Notes: generated from the sequence alone by a model not told the origin. Positions 7,887 to 16,182 are shown, counted from the first letter of the stretch. The stretch: DNA of 64,000 nt from Methylobacillus arboreus (GCF_020532725.1 NZ_JAJAVC010000006.1:248001-312000), one strand, 5' to 3'. Made by a program: numbers and translations.

Positions 7887-10477
7887 TTGCTCACGACCTC
7901 GAACACATCGCTGGAAAGGTTGGGGCTATCTATAATGGTTTGCAGTGCAGCCTTCATCTGCGCCTGGAGGGCGGGCGTGTAGCGCCTCCATTCACGGAAT
8001 GGGGTGACCTGGCGCGCGGCGATTTGCGGATTGATCGCGTTTAGTTCGATGACGGCGTCCCTGACGATCGCGTAACCTTGCCCGCTTAGGTCGTGGAATT
8101 TCACCGGGTTATTCACTACGAATGCCGAGTAAAGTGCACGCACGCGGTTGGGGTTCTTGATATTGAATTCCGGATGCTGGCGCAGCTTGGCAAAGTCCTC
8201 GAATATGCCTTCCCGGTTGGCGATGGCCTGCAGCGAGAACCATTTATCGACGACGAGCTGGTAATCCTTGAAGCGGTGATGGAAGTCTGAAAAGACTTCG
8301 TCGCGTTGCGGCTGGGTGCTGTCGGCCAAGCTGGATAGCGCGGCAACGCGGTCCGTCATGTTGTCCGCATGGTCATAATGCGCCTTGGCCCTGGCGGCAC
8401 ACCCGGTGCCGTTGGTCACCGTCAGCAATTCCAGCAGCGTATTTCGCAACGCGCGGCGCCCCATGGCGGCAGGCGAGATGGAGAATTCGCCTGTGCTGCG
8501 GTTGTGTTCGTAAAGCCGGGCCAGCAAATCCTTATGGGTGCGCTTGACGGCCTTGAGAATGGCAGTACGGGCGAGATCAATGGCGGCGGGGTCAACAACG
8601 TCCTGTGCTTGTGCAATGACAGCAATGGAAGGCAGGGATAAGGCACGTGCCACCAAGGCCTTGTCGGCATCTTCGCCCAAGCCTTGCTCGAGCAGGATGC
8701 CGAAATCATCGATGAATTGTACAATATCAGCTCCGGGATCGGCCATCACGCGCTGGATGGTGCGCAGCGCAATGTTTTGCCCCGCCTCCCACTTGTTGAA
8801 TCCGTCGGTATCCCTGAGTTGCAGCAGGCGCAGGTCATCGTCGCTCAAGTCCGTGGTCAGTTTCACCGGCGCGGAGAAGCCGCGCAGGATGGAAGGCACC
8901 GGACGGGAAAGGACATTATCGAAAGTAAAGCTTTGCTCGCGCTCGGTCATTTCAAGAATACGGGTCGCATGCGTTTCCTCACCCGCTTCATTCAGCAAAC
9001 CCACGGCAACAGGGACATGCAACGGCTTTTTACCAGTTTGGCCCGGCGTGTCCGGCTGGGATTGCGTTAATGTCAGCGTGTACTGATGGGCCTCATGGTC
9101 ATAGCGGCCAGCTGCTTTCAAAACCGGCGTGCCCGCCTGCTTGTACCAGAGGAAGAACTGGGACATGTCGCGCCCAGAAGCATCGGCCATGCACTGCACG
9201 AAGTCGTTGATGGTAACGGCATGCCCGTCATAACGCTCGAAGTAGAGGTCGGTCGCCTTGCGGTATGACTCTGCCCCCAGCAGGGTATGCTGCATGCGGA
9301 TAAGCTCCGAACCCTTTTCATACACGGTCATGGTGTAGAAATTGCTGATCTCGATAAAGTGGTCGGGCTGCACGGAATGGGCCAGCGGACTGGCATCCTC
9401 GGGGAATTGCAGCCTGCGCAACTGGTCGACGTCATCGATGCGCTGCACGGCGCGCGAGTTCATGTCCGCGCTGAATTCCTGGTCGCGGAACACGGTCAGG
9501 CCTTCTTTCAACGATAGCTGGAACCAGTCGCGGCAGGTCACGCGGTTGCCCGTCCAGTTGTGGAAATATTCATGCGCAATCACGGCCTCGACGCTGATGA
9601 AGTCGGTATCGGTGGCGGTTTCCTGATGGGCGAGCACCAGCTTAGTATTGAAGATGTTGAGCGATGTATTTTCCATCGCCCCCATGTTGAAATCGCTGAC
9701 CGCCACGATATTGAACAAGTCGAGCTCATATTCGCGGCCGTATTTGTCCTCATCCCATTTCATGGCCTTCTTCAGTGATTCCATGGCATGCGTGCACTGC
9801 CCCTCATCCCCGCTCCTGACGTAGATATGCAGGTCTACATTGCGGCCGGATTTGGTTCGGAACGTGTCCGCAATCTGGACAAGATCACCGGCAACTAGCG
9901 CGAAGAGATAGCATGGCTTAGGGAATGGATCATGCCATGCGGTGAAGTGACGGCCATGCTCCAGGTCGCCTGAATCAACCAAGTTGCCATTGGAAAGCAG
10001 CACAGGATATTGGTTTTTATCCGCCTCGATGCGCACGGAGAAGATGCTCAGCACATCAGGACGGTCCTGGAAGTAGGTAATCCGCCGGAAGCCTTCGGCC
10101 TCGCACTGTGTGCAGAATGTGCCCTGGGATTTATACAGGCCTTCCAGCGCGGTATTGGCTTCGGGATGAATCTCGGATGTGATGGCAAGAGTGAACTCAT
10201 CACCAGCGTTGTCTATGATCATCCTGCCGTCTTCTAGGCTATAGCCATCGAACGGCGCGCCGTTCAACTCGACCAAAAGTACGGTCTGGTCTTGTCCGTT
10301 TAATACGAGGCGATTTGAAATGCCGGCAGGGTTTTTGATGTACAAAACCTCTGACCTGACAATAGTCCTGTCCTCGAATAACTCAAAAGCAAGATCGACA
10401 CGGGCGGCCTGATAAGGAGCCGGTGCGTAATCCTTTAGATAAATCGTTTGTGGCGCAACTGCAGTATCTGGAAACAT
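7874..10477 (-). CDS. pepN: Aminopeptidase N (M1 zinc metallopeptidase)
   Basis: PepN removes N-terminal residues from peptides in the cytoplasm. The 867-residue length fits the gammaproteobacterial-type PepN. The exopeptidase motif GAMEN is at 266-270. Zinc ligands are in HEYFH (His302, His306), Glu303 is the catalytic base, and the downstream Glu325 is in LKEGLTVF. The C-terminal helical domain (about 550-867) is of the DUF3458 type. It heads the overlapping set pepN-ogt-xerD, all leftward. Confidence 0.96.
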   Translation of the reverse strand: MFPDTAVAPQTIYLKDYAPAPYQAARVDLAFELFEDRTIVRSEVLYIKNPAGISNRLVLNGQDQTVLLVELNGAPFDGYSLEDGRMIIDNAGDEFTLAITSEIHPEANTALEGLYKSQGTFCTQCEAEGFRRITYFQDRPDVLSIFSVRIEADKNQYPVLLSNGNLVDSGDLEHGRHFTAWHDPFPKPCYLFALVAGDLVQIADTFRTKSGRNVDLHIYVRSGDEGQCTHAMESLKKAMKWDEDKYGREYELDLFNIVAVSDFNMGAMENTSLNIFNTKLVLAHQETATDTDFISVEAVIAHEYFHNWTGNRVTCRDWFQLSLKEGLTVFRDQEFSADMNSRAVQRIDDVDQLRRLQFPEDASPLAHSVQPDHFIEISNFYTMTVYEKGSELIRMQHTLLGAESYRKATDLYFERYDGHAVTINDFVQCMADASGRDMSQFFLWYKQAGTPVLKAAGRYDHEAHQYTLTLTQSQPDTPGQTGKKPLHVPVAVGLLNEAGEETHATRILEMTEREQSFTFDNVLSRPVPSILRGFSAPVKLTTDLSDDDLRLLQLRDTDGFNKWEAGQNIALRTIQRVMADPGADIVQFIDDFGILLEQGLGEDADKALVARALSLPSIAVIAQAQDVVDPAAIDLARTAILKAVKRTHKDLLARLYEHNRSTGEFSISPAAMGRRALRNTLLELLTVTNGTGCAARAKAHYDHADNMTDRVAALSSLADSTQPQRDEVFSDFHHRFKDYQLVVDKWFSLQAIANREGIFEDFAKLRQHPEFNIKNPNRVRALYSAFVVNNPVKFHDLSGQGYAIVRDAVIELNAINPQIAARQVTPFREWRRYTPALQAQMKAALQTIIDSPNLSSDVFEVVSKCLK

Positions 10478-10532
10478 GGGCTGGCGTTTCTTTATTGTGA
10501 TGTTGATGTTCTCAACAGTATAAAAGAGATTG

Positions 10533-10549
10533 CGCAGCCTGAGGCTGCG
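10533..10549 (-). terminator. GC-rich hairpin between arsR-type gene and pepN
   Basis: CGCAGCC and GGCTGCG pair around a 3-base loop. On the minus strand it is followed by CAATCTCTTTTATA, a weak T-rich tail. It may end transcription of the upstream regulator gene or belong to the pepN leader. The rest of the 227-base spacer shows nothing else I can name. Confidence 0.4.
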
Positions 10550-10704
10550 TTCGCAGCGGGCAATACGAATATACAGAGGAACAAACCCGGGGTTGGCTTT
10601 ACCATTCAGCCGGCACGAACTATGAAATGAGTGTTCTCAAGTCTCTGATACGCTTGCCCAACAAGGTTTGGTTTACCTGCGCCTGTAAGAAGGGATGGCT
10701 ACCG

Positions 10705-11088
10705 CTATTTCTTGTCGGACGGCGGTTGCCAACTGGCAACCAGGGCAAGCAGGCCTGGGAAGCGTGCCTCGAGGTCCCCGCGCCGCAGCCGGCTTCGACG
10801 CTCCAGGCCGTACTGCCGCTGGCGGATTATCCCCGCCTCGCGCAGCGCCTTGAAGTGGTGGGTCAGGGACGACTTGGGCCGGTCTAATCCGAACCAGCCG
10901 CATGGATGATCGTAGGCCTGCGCTTCCAGCATCAGCTTGCGTACGATAGTCAGGCGCAGAGAATCGGCCAGCGCGCCCAAGATGGCTTCAAGGCGCAGGT
11001 CTGCGATATCCGGTTCTGGTAGCGGTTCGGGCAGGTCGGCAGGTTCACCGTCAAGCCCAGTCGATTCGGTTTTTCTGACGGCACTCAT
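10705..11088 (-). CDS. ArsR-family winged-helix repressor
   Basis: The 127-residue protein has an ArsR-type winged helix-turn-helix, with LGALADSLRLTIVRKLML as the first helices and KSSLTHHFKALREAGIIR as the recognition region. No metal-binding Cys pair of the ELCVCDL kind is visible; Cys63 is single. It is transcribed away from a truncated KefF-like gene and an MFS exporter, with a long palindrome between them, so it probably represses that operon in response to a small molecule. The region is clearly richer in G and C than the neighbours, suggesting acquisition. The signal is unknown. Confidence 0.85.
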   Translation of the reverse strand: MSAVRKTESTGLDGEPADLPEPLPEPDIADLRLEAILGALADSLRLTIVRKLMLEAQAYDHPCGWFGLDRPKSSLTHHFKALREAGIIRQRQYGLERRSRLRRGDLEARFPGLLALVASWQPPSDKK

Positions 11089-11094
11089 GGGCCG

Positions 11095-11123
11095 ATTGTA
11101 GCAACTGTCCGAAATTTATCGAA
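11095..11123 (-). promoter_or_regulatory. Candidate promoter of the ArsR-type gene, possibly leaderless
   Basis: On the minus strand, TTCGAT (11123-11118) and TACAAT (11100-11095) are 17 bases apart. The -10 box ends only 6 bases before the ATG at 11088, so transcription would begin at about the start codon. The -35 box overlaps TTTATCGAA (11115-11123), a copy of the half-site found in the palindrome downstream, which suggests autoregulation. Confidence 0.5.
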
Positions 11124-11163
11124 TAGGTTCTTCCATACTCCTATCCAGAGTCAGGCCGGGACA

Positions 11164-11212
11164 CTATACGAGTTTTATCGAACTGAAGTATAGTACGATA
11201 AAACTCGTATAG
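11164..11212. promoter_or_regulatory. 49-bp interrupted palindrome, likely repressor operator
   Basis: CTATACGAGTTTTATCG (11164-11180) and CGATAAAACTCGTATAG (11196-11212) are perfect 17-base inverted repeats around a 15-base spacer. The spacer contains TATAGT (11189-11194), a possible -10 box for the rightward operon. The right arm ends against the ribosome site AGGAG of the next gene. The core TTTATCGAA recurs at 11115-11123. Its place between an ArsR-type regulator and its divergent target makes it the likely operator. Confidence 0.75.
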
Positions 11213-11221
11213 GAGCCTGTT

Positions 11222-11389
11222 ATGCCAAACTCTTTGGTCATCGTTGCTTATCCAGACCTGTCGCAATCCCACATCAATGCCGCATGGATCGCCGCATTGC
11301 GGCAAGAACCTGCCATCTCGCTACACGCCCTGTATGGCCGCTACCCTGACACAGCCATCGACGTGCATGCCGAGAGGGTTTCCCGATGA
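11222..11389 (+). pseudogene. Truncated KefF-like NAD(P)H oxidoreductase (N-terminal 55 residues)
   Basis: The ATG at 11222 has an AGGAG ribosome site and gives a 55-residue product beginning MPNSLVIVAYPDLSQSHIN. It aligns with the start of the flavodoxin-like KefF/MdaB family, including the intact paralogue in this window at 43125-43739: both have a V(I/V)VAxxP core, an S-x-(I/V)N motif, and a YxxYPxxxIDVxxE stretch. The family is normally about 190-200 residues, so roughly 140 residues with the FMN site are gone. The stop codon overlaps the MFS start (ATGA). Translation here may now serve mainly to couple ribosomes into the MFS gene; that is inference. Confidence 0.65.
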
Positions 11390-12558
11390 AAGCCGCGCCT
11401 GCGCCCTCCGGCCTCTGGGCCGCCGCCTGGGTGGTGACGGCCGTGTTCATGCTGTCCAACTCGCCGACGCCGCTGTATGTGCATTGGCAGCAGCAGCTCG
11501 GCTTCTCATCGGGCACGCTGACAGTCATCTTCGCGCTCTACATCGCGGGTTTACTGGGGACGCTGCTGATCGCCGGCCAGCTATCTGATCGCTACGGACG
11601 CAAGCTCGTCCTCATCCCAGGGCTGTTGGCTGCCTTGGTGGCGTGCTTGCTGTTCGCCTCGGCCACTTCGATCGTGATGCTGGCGATAGGCCGGCTCTTG
11701 GCTGGTATCGCGGTGGGCGTGATCGTCTCGGTGGGCATGGCGGCGGTGGTCGATGTGGGCGGCTCGGAACACAAGCGACGGGCGGCGCTCCTGGCTTCGG
11801 CGGCGATGGTGCTGGGTGCCGGGCTTGGGCCTTTGCTGGCCGGGGGGCTTGCACAAGGCCTGGCGCAGCCGGTGCTGCCGATCTTCGGCATCGAGGCGCT
11901 GGTACTGCTCAGTGCGCTGGGCATCGTGTGGTGGCTGCCGCTGCGCCGTCCGGTCGCGTCCGGCCCCGCACGGCTGCGCCTGCCCACGGTGCCGCAGGCC
12001 AATCGTCGGCAGGTCGGCTGCGGCATTGCCACCTTCGGCCCCGGCATCACCGCCACGTCTTTCGTACTGGCGCTGGGGCCTTCGCTGCTGTCGCATTTGC
12101 TCGACGTACGCAGCCCGCTGCTGGCCGGTGGAATGGCATGTGCGATGTTCCTGACCGCTACCGGTGTGCAGTTCGCGGTGCGCCAGTGGCCGATACCGCG
12201 CATCTTCGCCGCCAGCACTGCGGCGACGGTGCTGTCGATGGTCGGGTTGGCGTTGGCCATCCATGCCTCGCTGGTGCCGGCGTTGGTCGCGTCCGCACTG
12301 CTCGCCGGCGCCGGCCAGGGGCTGGGTCAACTGGGCGGCTTGACCCTGATCGGCCTGCACGTCCCCGACAGCCATCGCGCGCAAGCCAACGCAGTCCTCA
12401 ACATCGGCGGCTACATCCCGGCCGGCTTGCTGCCGGTAGCGACGGGCTATGTGATGGACGCCGTGGGATTGGCGACGGGCGCGACATTGTTCGCGCTGGT
12501 GTTGATGGTCACTGCGCTGGTCGGAGGCATCTGGGCCGCGCAGCAAGCAGGCGATTGA
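11386..12558 (+). CDS. MFS transporter, probable drug or solute exporter
   Basis: The 390-residue protein has about 12 hydrophobic segments. The major-facilitator signature between segments 2 and 3 is present (AGQLSDRYGRKLVLIPG, near residues 64-80), as is a glycine-rich segment 5 region (LGAGLGPLLAGGLAQG), suggesting an exporter. It overlaps the truncated KefF-like gene by 4 bases and is divergent from an ArsR-type regulator. Codon use is strongly G/C at third positions compared with the flanking rplS and pepN genes, and the antisense frame is also open over most of the gene, as happens in GC-rich DNA. The substrate is unknown. Confidence 0.88.
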   Translation: MKAAPAPSGLWAAAWVVTAVFMLSNSPTPLYVHWQQQLGFSSGTLTVIFALYIAGLLGTLLIAGQLSDRYGRKLVLIPGLLAALVACLLFASATSIVMLAIGRLLAGIAVGVIVSVGMAAVVDVGGSEHKRRAALLASAAMVLGAGLGPLLAGGLAQGLAQPVLPIFGIEALVLLSALGIVWWLPLRRPVASGPARLRLPTVPQANRRQVGCGIATFGPGITATSFVLALGPSLLSHLLDVRSPLLAGGMACAMFLTATGVQFAVRQWPIPRIFAASTAATVLSMVGLALAIHASLVPALVASALLAGAGQGLGQLGGLTLIGLHVPDSHRAQANAVLNIGGYIPAGLLPVATGYVMDAVGLATGATLFALVLMVTALVGGIWAAQQAGD

Positions 12559-12580
12559 ACCGTCGATGGAGGAAAAACAT

Positions 12581-12610
12581 ATGGAACTCCGCCATTCGCG
12601 CTGTTTTATA
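12581..12610 (+). pseudogene. Possible remnant of a LysR-family gene start
   Basis: A strong ribosome site GGAGG lies 8 bases before an ATG whose first codons read MELRHSRCFI. LysR regulators very commonly begin MELRHLRYFI/V, so this fits the first ten codons of such a gene with two changes. After that the frame runs into the terminator hairpin and shows no LysR sequence. I infer that the right end of the acquired patch was deleted here. Ten residues are few, so chance similarity is possible. Confidence 0.35.
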
Positions 12611-12625
12611 CATGGTGAAATAACA

Positions 12626-12651
12626 AAAAGCCCCGACGATGCGGGGCTTTT
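12626..12651. terminator. Bidirectional terminator between MFS gene and rplS
   Basis: AAAAGCCCCG and CGGGGCTTTT form a perfect 10-base stem with a 6-base loop. Each strand has T residues at the 3' end of the hairpin. It sits between convergent genes and can end both the rightward MFS transcript and the leftward rpsP-rimM-trmD-rplS operon. Confidence 0.88.
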
Positions 12652-12669
12652 CTATCACAGGCAAGCAGT

Positions 12670-13068
12670 TTATTCTGCGCTGCTTGCTGCCTTGTTGGTG
12701 TCTTTGGTGCGCAGTTGCAGCTTTTCCTTGATACGTGCGGACTTGCCGGAACGCTCACGCAGGTAGTAGAGCTTGCTGCGGCGTACGTCACCACGGCGCT
12801 TGACTTCGATGCTGGCAATCAGCGGGGAGTAAGTCTGGAATGTACGCTCCACACCTTCGCCGGAAGAAATCTTGCGCACGATGAAAGAAGAGTTCAAACC
12901 ACGGTTACGGATGGCAATGACAACGCCTTCGTAAGCCTGCACACGCTTACGTGTACCTTCAACCACGTTCACACCAACCACTACGGTGTCACCAGGGGCA
13001 AAGCTAGGAATGGTCTTGCCAAGACGGGCAATCTCTTCCTCTTCTAACAACTTGATAATATCAGCCAT
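12670..13068 (-). CDS. rplS: 50S ribosomal protein L19
   Basis: L19 sits at the 30S-50S interface of the ribosome. The 132-residue protein has the family features [20 protein letters not shown] and [20 protein letters not shown]-like sequence (positions about 85-106). It is the last gene of the rpsP-rimM-trmD-rplS operon, 13 bases after trmD, and is followed by a strong terminator. Confidence 0.97.
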   Translation of the reverse strand: MADIIKLLEEEEIARLGKTIPSFAPGDTVVVGVNVVEGTRKRVQAYEGVVIAIRNRGLNSSFIVRKISSGEGVERTFQTYSPLIASIEVKRRGDVRRSKLYYLRERSGKSARIKEKLQLRTKDTNKAASSAE

Positions 13069-13081
13069 TTTGTGCTTCCTT

Positions 13082-13840
13082 TTAGTTATGGGAATCTTGT
13101 TCCTGCTCTATTTCCATGAGCAGCCGAGATTCCTCTTTCGTCAACGACCTTGCGGCCAATAAATCCGGGCGCCTGGCCCGGGTTCGCGCCAGCGATTGTT
13201 TCAATCGCCAGCGCTTGATCTTTGCATGGTTGCCGGAGAGCAACACTTCCGGCACCTTCTGCCCCGCATACTCCTCGGGGCGTGTGTAATGCGGGCAATC
13301 GAGCAAGCCATCGACAAATGAATCTTCCTCTGCCGACCCTGCATCGCCGAGACTGCCCGGCAATTGCCTGACGATCGCGTCTATCAATACCATCGCGGGA
13401 ATTTCACCGCCGGACAGCACATAGTCGCCTATCGAATATTCTTCATCCACCACACTGTTGAGCAAGCGCTCATCCACGCCTTCATAACGGCTTGCCAGCA
13501 ATATCAGGCCCGGATCCTCGCTCAACTGCATGACATGCTCATGCTTGAGCGGCACACCTTGCGGCGAAAGGTGAATCACCTTGCTGCCTGCCACACCCGC
13601 CTGCTGCTGCCTTACCTTGGCAGCCTGGACTGCGCTTGCCAGCGGCTCTGCCAGCATCACCATGCCTGGGCCGCCGCCATAGGGCCTGTCGTCTACCGTA
13701 CGATAATTATCGCTGGTGAAATCCCGCGGATTCCACAAAGCCAATTCGTAAATCCCGCGTTCCTGCGCTCGCGAAGTAATGCCAAACCGGGTCAGCGCAT
13801 CGAACATTTCCGGGAACAAGGTCACCACATCAAACTGCAT
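13082..13840 (-). CDS. trmD: tRNA (guanine-37-N1)-methyltransferase TrmD
   Basis: TrmD methylates G37 of tRNAs with a G at position 36, using S-adenosylmethionine, and so prevents frameshifting. I chose the ATG at 13840, giving [14 protein letters not shown] and 252 residues; an open frame extends further upstream to 13906, overlapping rimM, without family sequence. The knot-fold motifs [23 protein letters not shown] and [10 protein letters not shown] are intact. Confidence 0.96.
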   Translation of the reverse strand: MQFDVVTLFPEMFDALTRFGITSRAQERGIYELALWNPRDFTSDNYRTVDDRPYGGGPGMVMLAEPLASAVQAAKVRQQQAGVAGSKVIHLSPQGVPLKHEHVMQLSEDPGLILLASRYEGVDERLLNSVVDEEYSIGDYVLSGGEIPAMVLIDAIVRQLPGSLGDAGSAEEDSFVDGLLDCPHYTRPEEYAGQKVPEVLLSGNHAKIKRWRLKQSLARTRARRPDLLAARSLTKEESRLLMEIEQEQDSHN

Positions 13841-13887
13841 GGTGCGCTTTTCCTGTGCTGCCTTTTCGAGCGCCATCTCGGCCTCGC

Positions 13888-14400
13888 TCAAAACTCGGCA
13901 TCCCAATCGACCAGCATGGTTTTGGCTGCCATATCAACCTCCAGCACCACTTGGCCAATAAATGGAATCAAGCGCTCGCGCTCGCCTTTGACCACAATCA
14001 CGTCGTTGGCGCCGGTGGCAAACACATCCACAATCCTACCCAGGTCAACTGCCTGCTGGTTTTTCACTTCCAGCCCGATCAGGTCCGACCAGTAATACTC
14101 ATCTTCACCGGCAGGAGGCAATGCATCACGCGGCACTGCCACTTGCATGCCCTTGCAGGCAAAAGCCGCATCCCGGTCATCCACACCCGCCAATTTGACT
14201 AAAAGCAGCGCATTATGGACTTTTGCCTTTTCAACCTCAAGTTCACGCCACTGCGTGGCATCTTGCGGGTCTCCCCGCCCCAGCCACCAGCTGTCGTAAT
14301 CGAACAGGCTATCCAGGTACTCTGTATCTGGCTGGATTTTCAGCCAGCCATAAACGCCATAAGGGGCGACAACGCGCCCCATAATGACTAATTCACTCAC
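13888..14400 (-). CDS. rimM: Ribosome maturation factor RimM
   Basis: RimM binds ribosomal protein S19 and helps mature the head of the 30S subunit. The 170 residues comprise an N-terminal RimM barrel ([18 protein letters not shown]) and a C-terminal PRC-barrel (about 95-170, [18 protein letters not shown]). It starts at GTG 14400. It lies between rpsP and trmD as in most proteobacteria. Confidence 0.95.
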   Translation of the reverse strand: MSELVIMGRVVAPYGVYGWLKIQPDTEYLDSLFDYDSWWLGRGDPQDATQWRELEVEKAKVHNALLLVKLAGVDDRDAAFACKGMQVAVPRDALPPAGEDEYYWSDLIGLEVKNQQAVDLGRIVDVFATGANDVIVVKGERERLIPFIGQVVLEVDMAAKTMLVDWDAEF

Positions 14401-14435
14401 AAATCAGCTACCCGCCGTTTTACAACGGCAAGGCA

Positions 14436-14684
14436 TTAAGCCGCTTTGGCAGCTTGCTTGACCAGACGGGCAACGCTGTCTGACAGCTGCGCGCCATTGC
14501 TGCGCCAGTGAGCGATACGCTCGCCGTTCAGGCGCAAGCCTTCTTGACCTTCTTTAGCCAAAGGGTTGTAGAAACCTACACGCTCAATGAAACGGCCATC
14601 ACGGCGGTTGCGGGAATCTGCCACAACAACGCTGTAAAAAGGAGCTTTCTTCGCGCCACCGCGGGCGAGACGAATAATCACCAT
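14436..14684 (-). CDS. rpsP: 30S ribosomal protein S16
   Basis: This 82-residue small-subunit protein is needed for 30S assembly. It starts [20 protein letters not shown] and has the family segments [18 protein letters not shown] and [12 protein letters not shown]. It is the first gene of the rpsP-rimM-trmD-rplS operon and has a good promoter immediately upstream. Confidence 0.97.
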   Translation of the reverse strand: MVIIRLARGGAKKAPFYSVVVADSRNRRDGRFIERVGFYNPLAKEGQEGLRLNGERIAHWRSNGAQLSDSVARLVKQAAKAA

Positions 14685-14720
14685 AATCTTGTTCTCTTTA
14701 GACTAGACAGAAAGGCGCGG

Positions 14721-14750
14721 ATTTTACGTTATTTTTTATGGTCTTGGCAA
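14721..14750 (-). promoter_or_regulatory. Sigma70-type promoter of the rpsP operon
   Basis: On the minus strand, TTGCCA (14750-14745) and TAAAAT (14726-14721) are 18 bases apart, with an A/T-rich spacer. The -10 box lies about 36 bases upstream of the rpsP ATG. The promoter is in the 71-base gap after queC. Confidence 0.65.
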
Positions 14751-14755
14751 GACAA

Positions 14756-15445
14756 TTATGTATTTCTTGCCGAATCCGCATAACGTGTCGGGTCCGCGAG
14801 GCCTGCAGCAATAAAGCCCTGCCTGCGCAAACGGCATGAATCGCAAACGCCGCAGGCATGGCCGTGGTCGTCAGCCTGGTAGCAGGAAACCGTGCTGGCG
14901 TAGTCCACGCCCAGCGCTGTGCCCTGGGTGACAATCTCGGCTTTGGTCATATCAATCAAGGGCGCATGGACGGTGATGGTCTTGCCTTCAACAGCGCTCT
15001 TGGTCGCCAGGTTGGCCATGCGCTGGAAAGCCTCCACATATTCGCCGCGGCAATCAGGATAGCCCGAGTAATCCAGCGCATTGACGCCAATAAAGATATC
15101 CCGCGACTCCAGCACCTCTGCCCAGGCCAGTGCCAGGGAAAGCATGATGGTATTGCGTGCAGGCACATAAGTGACTGGTATGCCCTCTGTAGGCTCCTGT
15201 GGGACATCGATTGCGTTGTCCGTGAGGGCCGACCCGCCGAACATGGAAAGATCGAGCTGCGCGGTACGGTGCGCGGCAGCGCCAAGCAGCTTGGCGACAT
15301 TCTCGGCAGCGTGCAACTCGGCACGATGGCGCTGGTGATAATCCAAACTCAGACAATAGGACTCATAGCCCTCGCTACGCGCAATGGCGAGCACGGTGGC
15401 GGAATCCAGCCCGCCTGATAATAGCACTACGGCTTTCTTACTCAT
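14756..15445 (-). CDS. queC: 7-cyano-7-deazaguanine synthase QueC
   Basis: QueC turns 7-carboxy-7-deazaguanine into preQ0 with ATP and ammonia, a step in making queuosine for tRNA. The 229-residue protein has the PP-loop [11 protein letters not shown] near residue 10 and the C-terminal zinc-binding cysteines (CYQAD, then [10 protein letters not shown]). The preceding gene on the strand is queE, which makes the QueC substrate. The gap between them holds one copy of a short dispersed repeat. Confidence 0.96.
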   Translation of the reverse strand: MSKKAVVLLSGGLDSATVLAIARSEGYESYCLSLDYHQRHRAELHAAENVAKLLGAAAHRTAQLDLSMFGGSALTDNAIDVPQEPTEGIPVTYVPARNTIMLSLALAWAEVLESRDIFIGVNALDYSGYPDCRGEYVEAFQRMANLATKSAVEGKTITVHAPLIDMTKAEIVTQGTALGVDYASTVSCYQADDHGHACGVCDSCRLRRQGFIAAGLADPTRYADSARNT

Positions 15446-15494
15446 GATTTTTTCCTAGAAGGACTTTCCACCAGCGCTGGGCGGCTAATTCAGA

Positions 15495-15520
15495 GCGGCT
15501 AACAAAACTCAGCGAAGCGG
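15495..15520 (-). repeat. Dispersed 26-bp intergenic repeat, copy 1
   Basis: This 26-base stretch contains ACAAAACTCAGCG on the plus strand and matches the copy at 58329-58354 at 22 of 26 positions. It starts 17 bases downstream of the queE stop, in the same orientation relative to the gene as the other copy. An internal GCGGCTAA is also repeated at 15481-15488. It could be a short extragenic repeat or a processing or termination signal; there is no T-tract. Confidence 0.5.
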
Positions 15521-15536
15521 TCTTGGCTAGGCGCTC

Positions 15537-16175
15537 TTACTTGCCTGGGGTCTCGCCCCAGAGAATCTTGTGCAGTTGCACCTGCATGCGCACAGGCAGC
15601 CTATCGGCAAGCACCCAGTCGGCAAGATCGGTAGGCGTGACCTGGCTGAACACCGGAGAGAATATCACCTGGCATTTCTCATTGAGGGCATGCTCGGCTA
15701 GCAACTGCTTGGCCCAGTCATAATCCTCGCGGCTGCAGAGCACAAACTTGATTTCGTCATTGGGCTTGAGCCGTTGCAGGTTTTCCCATTTATTCTTGGC
15801 CAGCTCGCCCGAACCAGGCGTCTTGATATCCAGGATCACGGCGACGCGCTCATCCACGCCATCGGTGGCAATAGCGCCGCCAGTTTCAAGTGAAACTTCG
15901 TAACCCTCGTCGCACAAGCGCTTGAGCAGCTTGAGGCATTCCTTCTTTTGCGCCAGCGGCTCGCCGCCTGTGACGCAGACATACTTGGCGCCATAGCTCT
16001 CAACCTGCGCCATGATATCGTCGAGGGACATATTGCTGCCGCCCTTGAAGGCGTATTCGGTATCACAATAGACGCAGCGCATCGGGCAGCCGGTCAGCCG
16101 CACAAAAACGGTAGGCATGCCAACACGTGACGACTCCCCTTGCAGGGAGTGGAATATTTCGTGGATGCGCAACAC
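15537..16175 (-). CDS. queE: 7-carboxy-7-deazaguanine synthase QueE
   Basis: QueE is a radical SAM enzyme that makes 7-carboxy-7-deazaguanine from 6-carboxytetrahydropterin. The 212-residue protein has the cluster-binding cysteines 30, 34 and 37 in GCPMRCVYCDTEYAF, a C-x3-C-x2-C spacing, and the SAM-binding VTGGEPLAQK. The start is GTG 16175, 7 bases after cpoB ends, so it probably shares the tol-pal transcript. Confidence 0.95.
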   Translation of the reverse strand: MLRIHEIFHSLQGESSRVGMPTVFVRLTGCPMRCVYCDTEYAFKGGSNMSLDDIMAQVESYGAKYVCVTGGEPLAQKKECLKLLKRLCDEGYEVSLETGGAIATDGVDERVAVILDIKTPGSGELAKNKWENLQRLKPNDEIKFVLCSREDYDWAKQLLAEHALNEKCQVIFSPVFSQVTPTDLADWVLADRLPVRMQVQLHKILWGETPGK

Positions 16176-16182
16176 GGGAAAG

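Noticed and set aside
11581-12546. Long open frame on the minus strand inside the MFS gene (321 codons)
   Set aside because: It is rich in Arg, Gln and His as expected for the antisense of a GC-rich gene; the MFS frame has clear membrane segments and a signature motif.
12566-12766. Open frame of 66 codons after the MFS gene
   Set aside because: It runs through the terminator hairpin and into rplS antisense. A related frame start at 12581 is kept only as a possible LysR remnant.
14685-15536. A preQ1 riboswitch near queC/queE
   Set aside because: The leaders are short, and I see no preQ1 aptamer-like C-rich loop and A-rich tail; the queE leader is continuous with cpoB.
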